The notes under the pieces were generated by a model. That model had not been told where the DNA came from. It ran no database searches and was given only the letters and a program-made list of their open reading frames with translations. This document shows positions 7,912 to 15,607 of a stretch of 22,904 nt of DNA, piece by piece. This stretch comes from Latescibacteria bacterium UBA6620. GTDB lineage: Bacteria; Latescibacterota; UBA2968. Numbering within the stretch: the first letter of the stretch is position 1; the number at the start of each line of letters is the position of its first letter. The position numbers and the translations under genes are program-made. Where the stretch lies: the NCBI GenBank assembly GCA_002433075.1, contig DJHM01000051.1, positions 1-22,904 of the forward strand, read 5' to 3'.

Positions 7912-8550
7912 ATGATCGTCAAAAGGTATATCCTGATTCTGCTGTTGTTGCCCGTCGGGGCGTGGGGAGGAGATCGTGCCGTCATCCTCACGGGCGCGAT
8001 CGGCGGCGGTCTGTTTGTTCCCACGGGTGACGACGGTGATGTCGCCTCGCCCAGTGTGGCGCTGGAATTCAGCGGATCCATCGCCGTCGGGCCGCACTGG
8101 GGTCTGGAGTCAGAGTTCGTTTACGTCCCCGTCCGCCTGGACAGCACCGCGCTGGCCACCCAGGCTCAGCGGAAGAGTAGCCAGATGACCGTCCTCGTCG
8201 GGTTACGGTTTACGACGAAACAACCCACCGCCGGGCAGCCCGCCCTCGCCGTCTCTTTTCGGGGAGGGTTCGCTCGGGTCGCGACACGGGCGAAAAGCAT
8301 CTCCTCCCAGGGAGGATGGATCGGTGGCACCATCGACCAGATTGAAAATCCCGTGATCACGGGGCCCGTTACAAGGGCAACCGACTCGGCTCTTGCCCTC
8401 TCCCCTCGGGTGAGCGCCATCCTGCCGATGTCCGGTACCAACTCCGTCGAAGTAGGACTCTCACCTGTCTTCTTGTTCAACCGGGGTAGAGTCAACACAC
8501 AGATCCACATCGGGATACGGTTCGCTCTATCGGCCCGTGAGAAGATCTGA
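7912..8550 (+). CDS. Small predicted outer-membrane beta-barrel-like protein
   Basis: No specific family is recognised. The 212-residue product has a clear signal peptide: basic MIVKR, a hydrophobic core YILILLLLP and a likely cleavage after VGAWG. The mature part shows alternating strands such as VALEFSGSIAV, WGLESEFVYVPV, MTVLVGLRF, ALAVSFRGGF and VEVGLSPVFLF. It ends in a final strand IHIGIRFAL before a short charged tail, the pattern of an 8-strand-type outer-membrane barrel. I chose the ATG at 7912 because GAGG precedes it and the signal peptide follows directly; an earlier in-frame start at 7873 would put 13 polar residues before the signal. It converges with the PhoU-like gene with a 19-bp gap and no terminator. 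Confidence 0.65.
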   Translation: MIVKRYILILLLLPVGAWGGDRAVILTGAIGGGLFVPTGDDGDVASPSVALEFSGSIAVGPHWGLESEFVYVPVRLDSTALATQAQRKSSQMTVLVGLRFTTKQPTAGQPALAVSFRGGFARVATRAKSISSQGGWIGGTIDQIENPVITGPVTRATDSALALSPRVSAILPMSGTNSVEVGLSPVFLFNRGRVNTQIHIGIRFALSAREKI

Positions 8551-8569
8551 CACGGCCTCGTACCCTCAG

Positions 8570-9226
8570 CTATTCGCCACCGGCTTCGTTCCTTGAAACC
8601 AGATCGAGCGGATTCACGACTAATGAGGCCACGTTCGACGCGTGGGCACTGATCCGACGGAGGTAACGTGAGGCCACCGCCAGCACGGCACCGTATCCGC
8701 TCGAGTCCTCCCCCACGACCTTCTCCAGCAGTGCATCCGTTCGTTCCTTGATTCCTCTGTGGCGTGACATCACCTGACTGGCCGCCTCCTCGTCCGACTG
8801 ACCGAACGCCTCCGCGGTCGCCCGCAGAATTTCGGGCACCTCAACGGCCAACTGCTGGATTTCGCGGCCCGCATCCGATTCCAAACTCAGGGATGGCGCC
8901 AACCCGGCCAACTCCACGATGCTCTTCGCGTAATCCCCGATGCGCTCCACATCGTGAACGACCGAAAGAAGGCCCAAGCTGGAAGAGAGATCCTGTTCCG
9001 GGTTGAGGGTCAGATGTTCAAGAATGAGTCTGCGAATCAGCCGCTCGCTGGAGTTGATCCGCTCCTCGATAGTAGCGATGTCCGAGGGAGGGTCCCCACC
9101 GCCCGTCAGGCATTCGACTGCCCCACTGACTAGAACGACGTCCTGAGCAAGCATCTCGGACATCTCCTCGAACGCCTGGTTGACCAGGTGGCTCTTCTTC
9201 TGATCCGATGAAAGAAACGACCACAT
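8570..9226 (-). CDS. PhoU-domain protein
   Basis: A 218-residue all-helical protein with the PhoU pattern: paired three-helix bundles with E/D-rich repeats such as IEERINSSERLIRRLILEHL and LLSVVHDVERIGDYAKSIVEL. The V-HD-ERIGDYA signature is typical of the family and binds metal clusters. PhoU-type proteins modulate phosphate uptake. Here it is encoded directly behind a Na+/Pi cotransporter, a protein that in many bacteria carries this domain fused at its own C-terminus, so it probably gates that transporter. The ATG at 9226 is preceded by GGAGG, which lies over the stop codon of the transporter gene (coupled translation); a GTG at 9229 is an alternative. No terminator is visible after it. 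Confidence 0.88.
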   Translation of the reverse strand: MWSFLSSDQKKSHLVNQAFEEMSEMLAQDVVLVSGAVECLTGGGDPPSDIATIEERINSSERLIRRLILEHLTLNPEQDLSSSLGLLSVVHDVERIGDYAKSIVELAGLAPSLSLESDAGREIQQLAVEVPEILRATAEAFGQSDEEAASQVMSRHRGIKERTDALLEKVVGEDSSGYGAVLAVASRYLRRISAHASNVASLVVNPLDLVSRNEAGGE

Positions 9227-9229
9227 CAC

Positions 9230-10351
9230 TCACCTCCAGAGCGTGATGACCAGTGCAGGAACTGCATAAAAAAGAATGATGATATACGTCATCGCGATCC
9301 ACCTTCGTCGACTGGCCAGACTCGCGAGGGCATCGGCCAGTCTCAGTGGAATCCGTCGAACGGCTTCCACTGGATAAATCAACAAGATGCCCGAAATGTT
9401 GAACAGCAAATGTACGAAGGCGATCGTGACCGCCGCTATATTCGCGGTCGACATTGCGGCCAGGAGGGCCGTCACCGTCGTCCCGATGTTTGCCCCCAGC
9501 GTGTAGGGGAAAATCTGGGCAACCGTTAGAAGGCCAGCCCCGATGAGCGGAATCGCGACAGACGTCGAGATCGAGCTGCTCTGAACGAGCACTGTGAGGA
9601 CGATCCCAAACACGAAAGACTTCCACGCCGCACCGAAAAGGTAGGTGTCCAGGAAACGCTCTGCCCGGCTGACGACGACGCCCCGGGCCAACTTCACAAG
9701 CTTCCGCAAGGCGAGGAACATCAGTACCAGTGAAACGATCAACAGAATTGTGGGCTGATGTCCGGTGGCGTCGCTCAAAGCCTTCACGAGCGGGGTCACG
9801 GCAGCCTTCAGGGGGTTGGCCAGCTTCATCCCCCCAACGTTCTGGAACAGGACCGCACTCTCGGCGGCCAGCCTCTGCAACAGGCCGAACGAAAGCTCGA
9901 GGGGCAACACGATGGCCACGGCAATCACGTTGAAGAAATCGTGAACGGTGGCCCCCGCGATGGCTCGCCGGAATTCAGTCGGGCGCGTGATGTGGCCCAT
10001 CGAAACCAGCGTGTTGGTCACGCTCGTTCCGATGTTGGCCCCCATAACGATGGGAATTGCCGTGATCAGGTCCAGCCCTCCACCCGCTACGATACCGACG
10101 ACGAGAGATGTCGTTGTGGAGGAACTTTGTACGAGAGTGGTCGCCAGGATTCCCACGAAGAGGCCGAGCACGGGATGGCTGGTCGCATCGACGAGCTGAG
10201 TCGCGAACGCCTTGCCGTAGAGCTTGAAGGCGGCTCCCATCGCGCCAATGCTGGCCAGAAAGACATATAGTACTGCGAAAATCAATAGTACTTGAGTCCA
10301 GGTGTGCAGCGTTTCTCTGTTCAGGGTGTAACCCTTTCTAAATAGGCCCAT
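9230..10351 (-). CDS. Na+/phosphate cotransporter (NptA/YjbB type)
   Basis: Inner-membrane symporter that moves phosphate with Na+. The 373-residue protein has the two inverted Na/Pi-cotransporter repeats, each with the QSSS signature (75-78 in TLVQSSSTTTS and 257-260 in VLVQSSSISTS) and a GANIGT motif (104-109 and 286-291). About eight or nine hydrophobic segments are visible, the last (about 351-370) followed by LWR at the end. The C-terminal PhoU domain found in longer homologues is missing and is supplied by the next gene. The start is uncertain: the ATG at 10351 has no good ribosome-binding site, while a TTG at 10369 has CAGGG 7 nt upstream. The reading frame stays open further upstream, but it then crosses a terminator and flgM and is non-coding in character. 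Confidence 0.88.
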   Translation of the reverse strand: MGLFRKGYTLNRETLHTWTQVLLIFAVLYVFLASIGAMGAAFKLYGKAFATQLVDATSHPVLGLFVGILATTLVQSSSTTTSLVVGIVAGGGLDLITAIPIVMGANIGTSVTNTLVSMGHITRPTEFRRAIAGATVHDFFNVIAVAIVLPLELSFGLLQRLAAESAVLFQNVGGMKLANPLKAAVTPLVKALSDATGHQPTILLIVSLVLMFLALRKLVKLARGVVVSRAERFLDTYLFGAAWKSFVFGIVLTVLVQSSSISTSVAIPLIGAGLLTVAQIFPYTLGANIGTTVTALLAAMSTANIAAVTIAFVHLLFNISGILLIYPVEAVRRIPLRLADALASLASRRRWIAMTYIIILFYAVPALVITLWR

Positions 10352-10402
10352 AGAAAAAAGGTTTTCCAAACATAGGCCCTGCGCCCCCCGGCCGTCACGG
10401 AC

Positions 10403-10435
10403 AAAAAAAAGCGTCGAGGACAATGTCCTCGACGC
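10403..10435 (-). terminator. Rho-independent terminator of the flgM transcript
   Basis: GCGTCGAGGAC (10411-10421) pairs perfectly with GTCCTCGACGC (10425-10435) around a 3-nt loop. On the minus strand the stem is followed by eight T residues. It closes the flagellar operon, and the Na+/Pi gene starts about 50 bp further on. Confidence 0.92.
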
Positions 10436-10457
10436 GATGTTTCTCGATATCGACGTG

Positions 10458-10925
10458 TCAGCCGACGATGTTTTCCAGGATCCGGTTCGCCGTCTCGACT
10501 CTGGCGTTCGCAGAGTCGTAGAAATTGGAAGCCAACCTGCGAAGGGCCTGTTCGACTCGGTCCTCGCGCACCTCGGGGACATTCTCGATTTCCGAGCGTG
10601 CTTCCCCGACCTGCCTGGCTTCCTGTCGAACGCCTTCGACGACGCCTGAATCCAGGACGGCGTCGGCAATCGCCTCCCTAACCTCCGGACGATCGTAGAA
10701 CCCCTCTGCAACACGTTGCTTCACCGCGTCGATTCGCGGCTGGCGAACGTCACTGACGGCGTTCAGGTCACTCGGGGAAACGGACTGGGACCCGACCGAC
10801 TGCGCCGTCTTGGAAAGTTCTACGACGTCGTTGGACTTGGGGGCCTGACGACGCTTCACTTCCTGACTTCGGCGCTCTTGAAGGTCGGGTCCGCGTAACT
10901 CATGAAGTGCGTTTTCGATTCTCAT
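10458..10925 (-). CDS. flgM: FlgM-like anti-sigma-28 factor with a duplicated sigma-binding region
   Basis: Predicted to bind and block the flagellar sigma factor FliA until the hook is complete and FlgM is exported. The N-terminal part is polar and probably unstructured, with the typical VVELSKTAQ segment (34-42). FlgM proteins normally have one R..KV..IK..I..G.Y helix region and about 70-100 residues. This one has 155 residues and two such regions: RQPRIDAVKQRVAEGFYDRP (61-80) running to about 91, and EDRVEQALRRLASNFYDSAN (121-140) running to about 150. Each has R..R[IV][DE]..K/L.R[VL]A..FYD. The start is preceded by AGAGG, and an own sigma-28 promoter lies 19-45 bp upstream, implying negative feedback. 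It is the last gene of the flagellar cluster. Confidence 0.85.
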   Translation of the reverse strand: MRIENALHELRGPDLQERRSQEVKRRQAPKSNDVVELSKTAQSVGSQSVSPSDLNAVSDVRQPRIDAVKQRVAEGFYDRPEVREAIADAVLDSGVVEGVRQEARQVGEARSEIENVPEVREDRVEQALRRLASNFYDSANARVETANRILENIVG

Positions 10926-10943
10926 AGTGGGCCTCTATCCAAT

Positions 10944-10970
10944 ATATCGGCTTGTCCAACGGTTTCTTGA
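10944..10970 (-). promoter_or_regulatory. Sigma-28 (FliA) promoter of flgM
   Basis: TCAAGAAA-N11-GCCGATAT matches the flagellar consensus TAAAGTTT-N11-GCCGATAA, with 7 of 8 bases in the -10 element and exact spacing. It lies in the 53-bp gap before flgM. The -35 agrees in its TCAAG core with the promoter found before fliD. The predicted 5' leader is very short (about 10-12 nt). Confidence 0.8.
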
Positions 10971-10978
10971 GGCTTTTT

Positions 10979-11434
10979 TTACGATGCCTGGTCGATAAAC
11001 TTAGATGGCGGAATTCCGCCACTTTTTCGAGGACCGTAATAGGCGTGAGCAGCCTTCCCCTGCGTCTGAAGACCCGCCATCTGCTTGCGAAGGTCACCCA
11101 TTCGCTCCTGCAGCATCGTCGCATTGCGATCCTTGATCTCCTGGATCTCCTCCACGACGCCCCGAACCTCACCCACGACCGATTCGACATCTCGGCGGTC
11201 GGCGGGATCCCGATCGAGTCCCATATTGCCCCAGCTCTGCCGTAGTGGCCTGATGGAAGCGTCCAGATCGCGCACTTTCCGCATCAGCCCTCGCACCTCC
11301 GCCGTATCGCTCGCCAGTTTCCCTACGTCCATCGTTTCGATGTGGGTCGCCTGGCGAACCACAACGTGCTTGAGAGCGTCGTAGTGGTCCTTCTGTTCCG
11401 CCAACATCCTGATGAGTTCTTTTCCAGTATCCAT
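10979..11434 (-). CDS. FlgN-like flagellar export chaperone
   Basis: A 151-residue, largely helical coiled-coil protein located between fliS and flgM, where flgN usually sits. It starts MDTGKELIRMLAEQKDHYDA, has long heptad-like helices (about 5-115) and ends in a flexible tail (AYYGPRKSGGIPPSKFIDQA) with the glycine/proline composition common in FlgN tails. FlgN keeps hook-filament junction proteins FlgK and FlgL unfolded for export. The ATG at 11434 lies 5 bp after the fliS stop, with a weak GGGGT ribosome-binding site inside the end of fliS, so translation is probably coupled; an upstream extension to 11521 would overlap fliS in another frame and is unlikely. Sequence identity in this family is low, so context carries much of the call. 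Confidence 0.75.
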   Translation of the reverse strand: MDTGKELIRMLAEQKDHYDALKHVVVRQATHIETMDVGKLASDTAEVRGLMRKVRDLDASIRPLRQSWGNMGLDRDPADRRDVESVVGEVRGVVEEIQEIKDRNATMLQERMGDLRKQMAGLQTQGKAAHAYYGPRKSGGIPPSKFIDQAS

Positions 11435-11439
11435 ATGCG

Positions 11440-11865
11440 TTACCCCGTCACACTCATGCTGGTCACGCGGGGTTCGGGGACCGGTACGATCCCCTCGGTC
11501 TTTTGGACCGCCTCTTCCCATGCTTCATACAAATTTTCGAGAATTTCCACGATTTCAGAGATCGCATCACGGTCCATCTCGAGGTTGGCCACGACGAGTC
11601 GCTTGTATGCATAAAGGTAGATCTGCTGGAGGGAGTGTGCGATTTCACCAGCACCGTGGTCCAGTACCATATTCAACTCCATCAGAATGTCTTGGGCTTT
11701 AATGATCGCGTCGCCCTTCCCGCCGAAGTCTTTCCGATCCATCAGGTCGAGAGACTTCTTCAGCGATTTAATGGCGCCCTGGTAGAGCAGCAGGATCAAC
11801 TTGCCCGGCGAAGCCGTGTTGATCTGCACCTGTTTATACTGACCGTAACCGTTGGGACGATTCAT
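11440..11865 (-). CDS. fliS: Flagellin export chaperone FliS
   Basis: A 141-residue four-helix-bundle cytosolic chaperone that binds the C-terminus of flagellin and prevents early polymerisation before export. The N-terminus NGYGQYKQVQINTASPGKLI and the LILLLYQGAIKSLKKS helix (about 23-38) are the FliS hallmark. The following helices contain KAQDILMELNMVLD and GEIAHSLQQIYLYAYKRLVVAN, and the family's typical length is kept, with a short proline-rich tail. The start is preceded by AGAGGAATT. It lies 45 bp downstream of fliD and 5 bp upstream of the flgN-like gene, as in many flagellar operons, and should be transcribed from the sigma-28 promoter before fliD. Confidence 0.96.
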   Translation of the reverse strand: MNRPNGYGQYKQVQINTASPGKLILLLYQGAIKSLKKSLDLMDRKDFGGKGDAIIKAQDILMELNMVLDHGAGEIAHSLQQIYLYAYKRLVVANLEMDRDAISEIVEILENLYEAWEEAVQKTEGIVPVPEPRVTSMSVTG

Positions 11866-11910
11866 AATTCCTCTAAAGCAAAGGGGTGGTATCTATGGGA
11901 TGGTCTTTAT

Positions 11911-14900
11911 CTACCCGGCTGAGGATGTCCCTGCGAGGCCCGCCAGCTGCGCACCGAGAAATGAGCCCAGAGAATTGAGCTGCGCAACGGAGGTTTCCAT
12001 AGCCGTGAATTGACGCTGCAAAGTGGAGCGTTTGAGCTCCAGGCGCTCTTCCAGCGCCAGAATCTGTGCGTTATTCGCCTCGATCGTGTCTTCAATGGCC
12101 TGCTGACGCGTCGCCACAAGCCCCGAAAACGGATCGGTGATCGTTCCCAGTGTACGTCTCAGCTGGTCGGCAACGCCCTGGATAATCTTGATCGAGCCCT
12201 GACTCTGGCCCTGAGCGATCAACTGCGCCGGCGTAATCGTCGCCCGGATCGCCAGACTATCGGTCGTGGCGTTCCCTACGTTGCCCGTCAGCACTCGCCC
12301 GGTTCCTGTAGCTGCCTCGCCGTTCAGAGTACCTGCCACATCGACACCCCGGAAATCACCATCCGTGATCCCGGTCTCGTTGACAGTCTGACTGATCGTG
12401 AAGCCGGCGGAGTTCCCATAGGCCTCCGACGTCAGACGCAGCGCGCCTCCATCGTTCGACGCCGTGATGGCCATCGCAAACCGGCCTTCCTCCGTCTGTT
12501 CGAACTGCCCAAAGTCGAGGCTGCCGCCTCCTTCGTTACGTTCAATCAACACGACGTTGAGCTGGCTGTTCCCGATCTGGCTGTCTATCACCACGATCTG
12601 GCCGTTGGCATCGACCGAGGCCGACACGGATCCGCCGAAGACGCCTCGAATATCGGAAAGCAAATCGCCGATCGTCTGGGTCGTGGGATCGGAGATCGTA
12701 AACGTGCCCGTCACGGTTTCGTTGGAATGCGTCGCGCCCTGGATGTCGATCGTGTCTCCCTCGACGACACCGGCTCCGAAAACCGAATCGAAAGTCGTGC
12801 TCGCGTTAATCGGCGAAGCTCCGTCGGTCGTGTTCACGATCGAGCCGGTCTTGACCTCGGCCACGTTCGACGATATCACCGTGTTTAGTTTATCAACCAC
12901 GCTGTCTGTGTCATCCCCGATGGCCAGATCGATGGAATCCGACTTGCCCGAGAGGAGGTCGGTGATCGTAATCGTCGTCGCATTGGCCAAACCAGCGGAG
13001 ATGTCGACGGATCCCGTTACATCGGCCTGCTCCGCGGCCGTCGTGATCTCAACATCGTACGTCCCTGCAGCCGTTTCGTCGGTCTGGAAAACGAACTCGA
13101 TGTCGCTGTCCGTAGACGTCCCGCTCGCCGTCAGCACATTCCTGAGACTCGTCAGGTCTCCGGCGAGGACCTCATCCAGGCGTGCTCCGTCGATTTCGAG
13201 CAACCCTTCGCGGTTGAACCCCACCCCGAAGAGGGTTAGGCTGTTGGAATCGCTGTCCAGGCCCGTCACTGGGTTGAAGACCGTCTGTCGAAGCTGTGAC
13301 TGGAGCGCCAGAACGGTCGCGTCACCCGACAGGGGACCCGACGTCTGCAGCTCTTCGTTGAACACGAACTGTTCGCTCACAAAGGAGGCGGCCGTGTTGT
13401 AGTTGTCCACAAGGGTCTGGATCGAAGACCGAATGGCCGAGGTGTCGCGCGTCACGTCGATCGACACGACCGAACCCGCCTGTACGCCGTTCAGACTCAG
13501 TGACATGCCCTCGATCGCATCCGTCACCGAGTTTGTCGTCCGGGTCAGCGTCACACCATTCACGCGGAAGGTGGCATCCTGGCCGGCCACGACTTCGCGT
13601 GAATGGGCATTCTGACCCTCGGTCGACGCCGAGAAGGATCCGAAGTTGAGCGATCCTCCGCCCTCGTTGTTCGCATTCAGGTTGATCGTCAGCTGGGATG
13701 CTCCGGGCGTGTCGTCCGTCACCTGAATCCGACCGTTCACGTCGATCGCGGCAGTCACACTGTTCCCGAAAACCGATTCGATCTCATTTAACAGGTCAGA
13801 GACCTGGTCCGTGTTCACGTCGGTCACCGTAAATGATCCGGAAACGGCATTGCCGGCTCCGTCTGTGCCCGAAATGGAGATCGTGTCCTCATTCGTCACA
13901 CCCGCCCCGAACAGATCTGCGAATGCGTCGTTCGCGTCGATCGGGTCCGACCCGTTGGTCGTGTTCGCAACCGACGCGGTCTGGACTTCGGCTACCGCAG
14001 CAGAGACGTCTGAAGCTCCCTGGAGAATACCGATCGCCTCCAAGACATTATTGCTGTCGAGAAAGGTGGTCGTTCCGTCGACCTGAAGCCTGAAAACGTT
14101 CGACCCGTTTTCGTCCTCTTCGGTCACGATACTCGTCTTCACCCCGGCTGGACCCGCCGTATCGATGGCCGTCTTGATGTCGGACAGCGACATCGTCACC
14201 AGATCGATCGTGACTGACTGGTTACCGACCGTCACGCTTCCACTCGGGCTCGACGCCAGCCCCAGGAGCGTGCCGACCGCCGTCGTGGCACTCGTCAGCT
14301 GGTCGCTCTGCGCGCCAGCCGTTACCGGGTTCGCGATCGAGCTACCAGAACTCGTAAAACCGAGGGATTGAAGCACGTCGGTCGAGCTGGCATCGCGAAG
14401 GTCGAACCCCTCGGAACCCGCCGTGTTGCTCGTAATCAGAAGTCGATTGTCAGTTTCGCTGACCTGCAGCAGTTGTGCCTGAACCCCGGCATTGGCCGCA
14501 TTGATCGCGCCCTGAATGTCGACGAGGTTGTCACTGGCGGCGATCGTGATGGCCTTGCCGTTAATCACGATCTCGCCGCTCAGACCGAGGGCTTCCGAAT
14601 CAGAGGAGAAAGACTGGGAGGACCGGCTCTGGGCCTGCGCGAGGGAAAGCACCTCGACGGTGACGGAACCGGGTGTGGCCGACCCCGTGACCGTGGCCGA
14701 AACCAGATCGGTGTCGCTTGAAGCCGCGCTGAACACGTCGAAGGCCGACCCGTCGGCGAGGGTCTCGGCGCTCGTCTTGACCGCCAGCAGATCGGTGTTG
14801 ATCTGCTGAAGAATCTCGAGCTTGAATTCTTCTTCGGCGTTCTGATTCTCGATGATGGTTACCGGACGTCGGTCGATCGCGATCAGCTGCTCGATGATCT

Positions 14901-14952
14901 GCGCCGAATCGATGCCCGATGACAAGCCCGAGAAACTGATTCCGCCACTCAT
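11911..14952 (-). CDS. fliD: Flagellar filament cap protein FliD, oversized
   Basis: Hook-associated protein 2, which forms the cap that folds flagellin at the filament tip. The N-terminal D0 region GISFSGLSSGIDSAQIIEQL (4-23) and the C-terminal coiled coil with IEANNAQILALEERLELKRS (about 958-977) and LQRQFTAMETSVAQLNSLGS are classical. The 1013-residue length is well above the common 450-700. Part of the excess is a module present twice: residues about 323-447 (nt 13612-13986) and 700-824 (nt 12481-12855). Both copies have VQTASVANTTNG/VKTGSIVNTTDG, FGAGV, a DTI.I.G strand, DLL..I..VFG.SV.A..D.NG and NEGGGSL.FG. The start at 14952 is preceded by GGAGG; an earlier ATG at 14970 lacks one. A sigma-28 promoter lies 88-114 bp upstream. 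fliS follows. Confidence 0.95.
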   Translation of the reverse strand: MSGGISFSGLSSGIDSAQIIEQLIAIDRRPVTIIENQNAEEEFKLEILQQINTDLLAVKTSAETLADGSAFDVFSAASSDTDLVSATVTGSATPGSVTVEVLSLAQAQSRSSQSFSSDSEALGLSGEIVINGKAITIAASDNLVDIQGAINAANAGVQAQLLQVSETDNRLLITSNTAGSEGFDLRDASSTDVLQSLGFTSSGSSIANPVTAGAQSDQLTSATTAVGTLLGLASSPSGSVTVGNQSVTIDLVTMSLSDIKTAIDTAGPAGVKTSIVTEEDENGSNVFRLQVDGTTTFLDSNNVLEAIGILQGASDVSAAVAEVQTASVANTTNGSDPIDANDAFADLFGAGVTNEDTISISGTDGAGNAVSGSFTVTDVNTDQVSDLLNEIESVFGNSVTAAIDVNGRIQVTDDTPGASQLTINLNANNEGGGSLNFGSFSASTEGQNAHSREVVAGQDATFRVNGVTLTRTTNSVTDAIEGMSLSLNGVQAGSVVSIDVTRDTSAIRSSIQTLVDNYNTAASFVSEQFVFNEELQTSGPLSGDATVLALQSQLRQTVFNPVTGLDSDSNSLTLFGVGFNREGLLEIDGARLDEVLAGDLTSLRNVLTASGTSTDSDIEFVFQTDETAAGTYDVEITTAAEQADVTGSVDISAGLANATTITITDLLSGKSDSIDLAIGDDTDSVVDKLNTVISSNVAEVKTGSIVNTTDGASPINASTTFDSVFGAGVVEGDTIDIQGATHSNETVTGTFTISDPTTQTIGDLLSDIRGVFGGSVSASVDANGQIVVIDSQIGNSQLNVVLIERNEGGGSLDFGQFEQTEEGRFAMAITASNDGGALRLTSEAYGNSAGFTISQTVNETGITDGDFRGVDVAGTLNGEAATGTGRVLTGNVGNATTDSLAIRATITPAQLIAQGQSQGSIKIIQGVADQLRRTLGTITDPFSGLVATRQQAIEDTIEANNAQILALEERLELKRSTLQRQFTAMETSVAQLNSLGSFLGAQLAGLAGTSSAG

Positions 14953-14989
14953 ACGGCCTCCATCTCGCAAGCGGTGTCGTTATTTCCCC

Positions 14990-15003
14990 GTGACGCTGGT
15001 CAC
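14990..15003 (-). other. Hairpin in the fliD leader
   Basis: GTGAC-N4-GTCAC forms a perfect 5-bp stem in the predicted fliD 5' untranslated region. A palindrome TTACCGGTAA lies next to it at 15014-15023. Both fall between the sigma-28 promoter and the start codon; their role is unknown. Confidence 0.35.
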
Positions 15004-15039
15004 CCACGCTGAATTACCGGTAACACAGCATCTTTCTAC

Positions 15040-15066
15040 TCATCGGCAAGGTTGAGCGGAACTTGA
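15040..15066 (-). promoter_or_regulatory. Sigma-28 (FliA) promoter of the fliD operon
   Basis: TCAAGTTC-N11-GCCGATGA closely matches TAAAGTTT-N11-GCCGATAA (7 of 8 at -10, 6 of 8 at -35, exact spacing). It lies 88-114 bp before the fliD start and shares TCAAG and GCCGAT with the flgM promoter. Confidence 0.85.
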
Positions 15067-15138
15067 CCGCCCAGTACAGCAAAGCGCGGACTCCCCCCGC
15101 TTCCGCGTTCAGAAGGTGTCCGCTGCCTCCGTGCAGCA

Positions 15139-15190
15139 AAGAAAAACAACGAGAGGAGGGGCATCCTGCCCGACATCCTCTCTTGTTTTG
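15139..15190 (-). terminator. Terminator after flaG
   Basis: On the minus strand, AACAAGAGAGGA pairs with TCCTCTCGTTGTT (one bulged base). An inner GGGCAgGATGCCC hairpin lies between the arms, and GTTTTTCTTT follows. It separates flaG from the fliD transcription unit. Confidence 0.75.
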
Positions 15191-15192
15191 AG

Positions 15193-15552
15193 TCAGGCCC
15201 GATCGTTCACAAACAGGCCGACAATGTTGTCGATACTTTCCTCGACCTCCAGGACTTGCTCTGCAGGTATCTGACGAACCACCTCTCCCGTCCTGGGATC
15301 GGTCACCTCGACGATCAGTTTGCCCGAATCCTCGTGGAATGAAATCGCCAGATCTCTGTTGAGTGCCTGAAGCGCCTTGTTCAGACGGGTGGCCGCCCGT
15401 TCAACCTTCGGCGCTTCGACCGGCCTCGACAGCTGTTGTCCCTCGCTTGAACGTGTCTCGCGCTCATCCTGTCGCTCGTAGGCCGGGGCGGAACCGTCAG
15501 CACGCTGCGGTCGCAGCGCGACGCTACCTGGTGCTTTAATTGCGGTGTCCAT
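15193..15552 (-). CDS. flaG: FlaG-family flagellar protein
   Basis: FlaG proteins affect filament length and lie beside fliD and flagellin in many polar flagellates. The C-terminal domain is recognisable: RLNKALQALNRDLAISFHED (about 56-75), the strand KLIVEVTDPRTGEVVRQIPA (about 79-98) and EQVLEVEESIDNIVGLFVN. The first 50 residues are low-complexity and polar, as usual. I chose the second ATG (15552) because GAGG sits at normal spacing from it; the ATG at 15558 adds two residues but leaves only 2 nt between GAGG and the start. It follows flagellin 1 by about 105 bp and may be co-transcribed with it, since the hairpin between them has no T-run. Confidence 0.88.
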   Translation of the reverse strand: MDTAIKAPGSVALRPQRADGSAPAYERQDERETRSSEGQQLSRPVEAPKVERAATRLNKALQALNRDLAISFHEDSGKLIVEVTDPRTGEVVRQIPAEQVLEVEESIDNIVGLFVNDRA

Positions 15553-15579
15553 TCCCATTACCTCGCGTTAGAACATTTC

Positions 15580-15596
15580 GACACTATCGGAGTGTC
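15580..15596 (-). other. Hairpin upstream of flaG
   Basis: GACACT-N5-AGTGTC is a perfect 6-bp stem with a 5-nt loop, about 27 bp before the flaG start. It could shape the flaG leader or be a processing site. Confidence 0.35.
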
Positions 15597-15607
15597 TCGG
15601 TGTTAGA

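Noticed and set aside
10352..10714. N-terminal extension of the Na+/Pi cotransporter frame
   Set aside because: The extra 121 codons overlap flgM antisense-free coding and its terminator, have no transporter features, and would place a terminator stem inside a gene.
12464..13402. 312-codon plus-strand frame opposite fliD
   Set aside because: Thr/Ser/Val-rich shadow produced by the repetitive fliD coding sequence.
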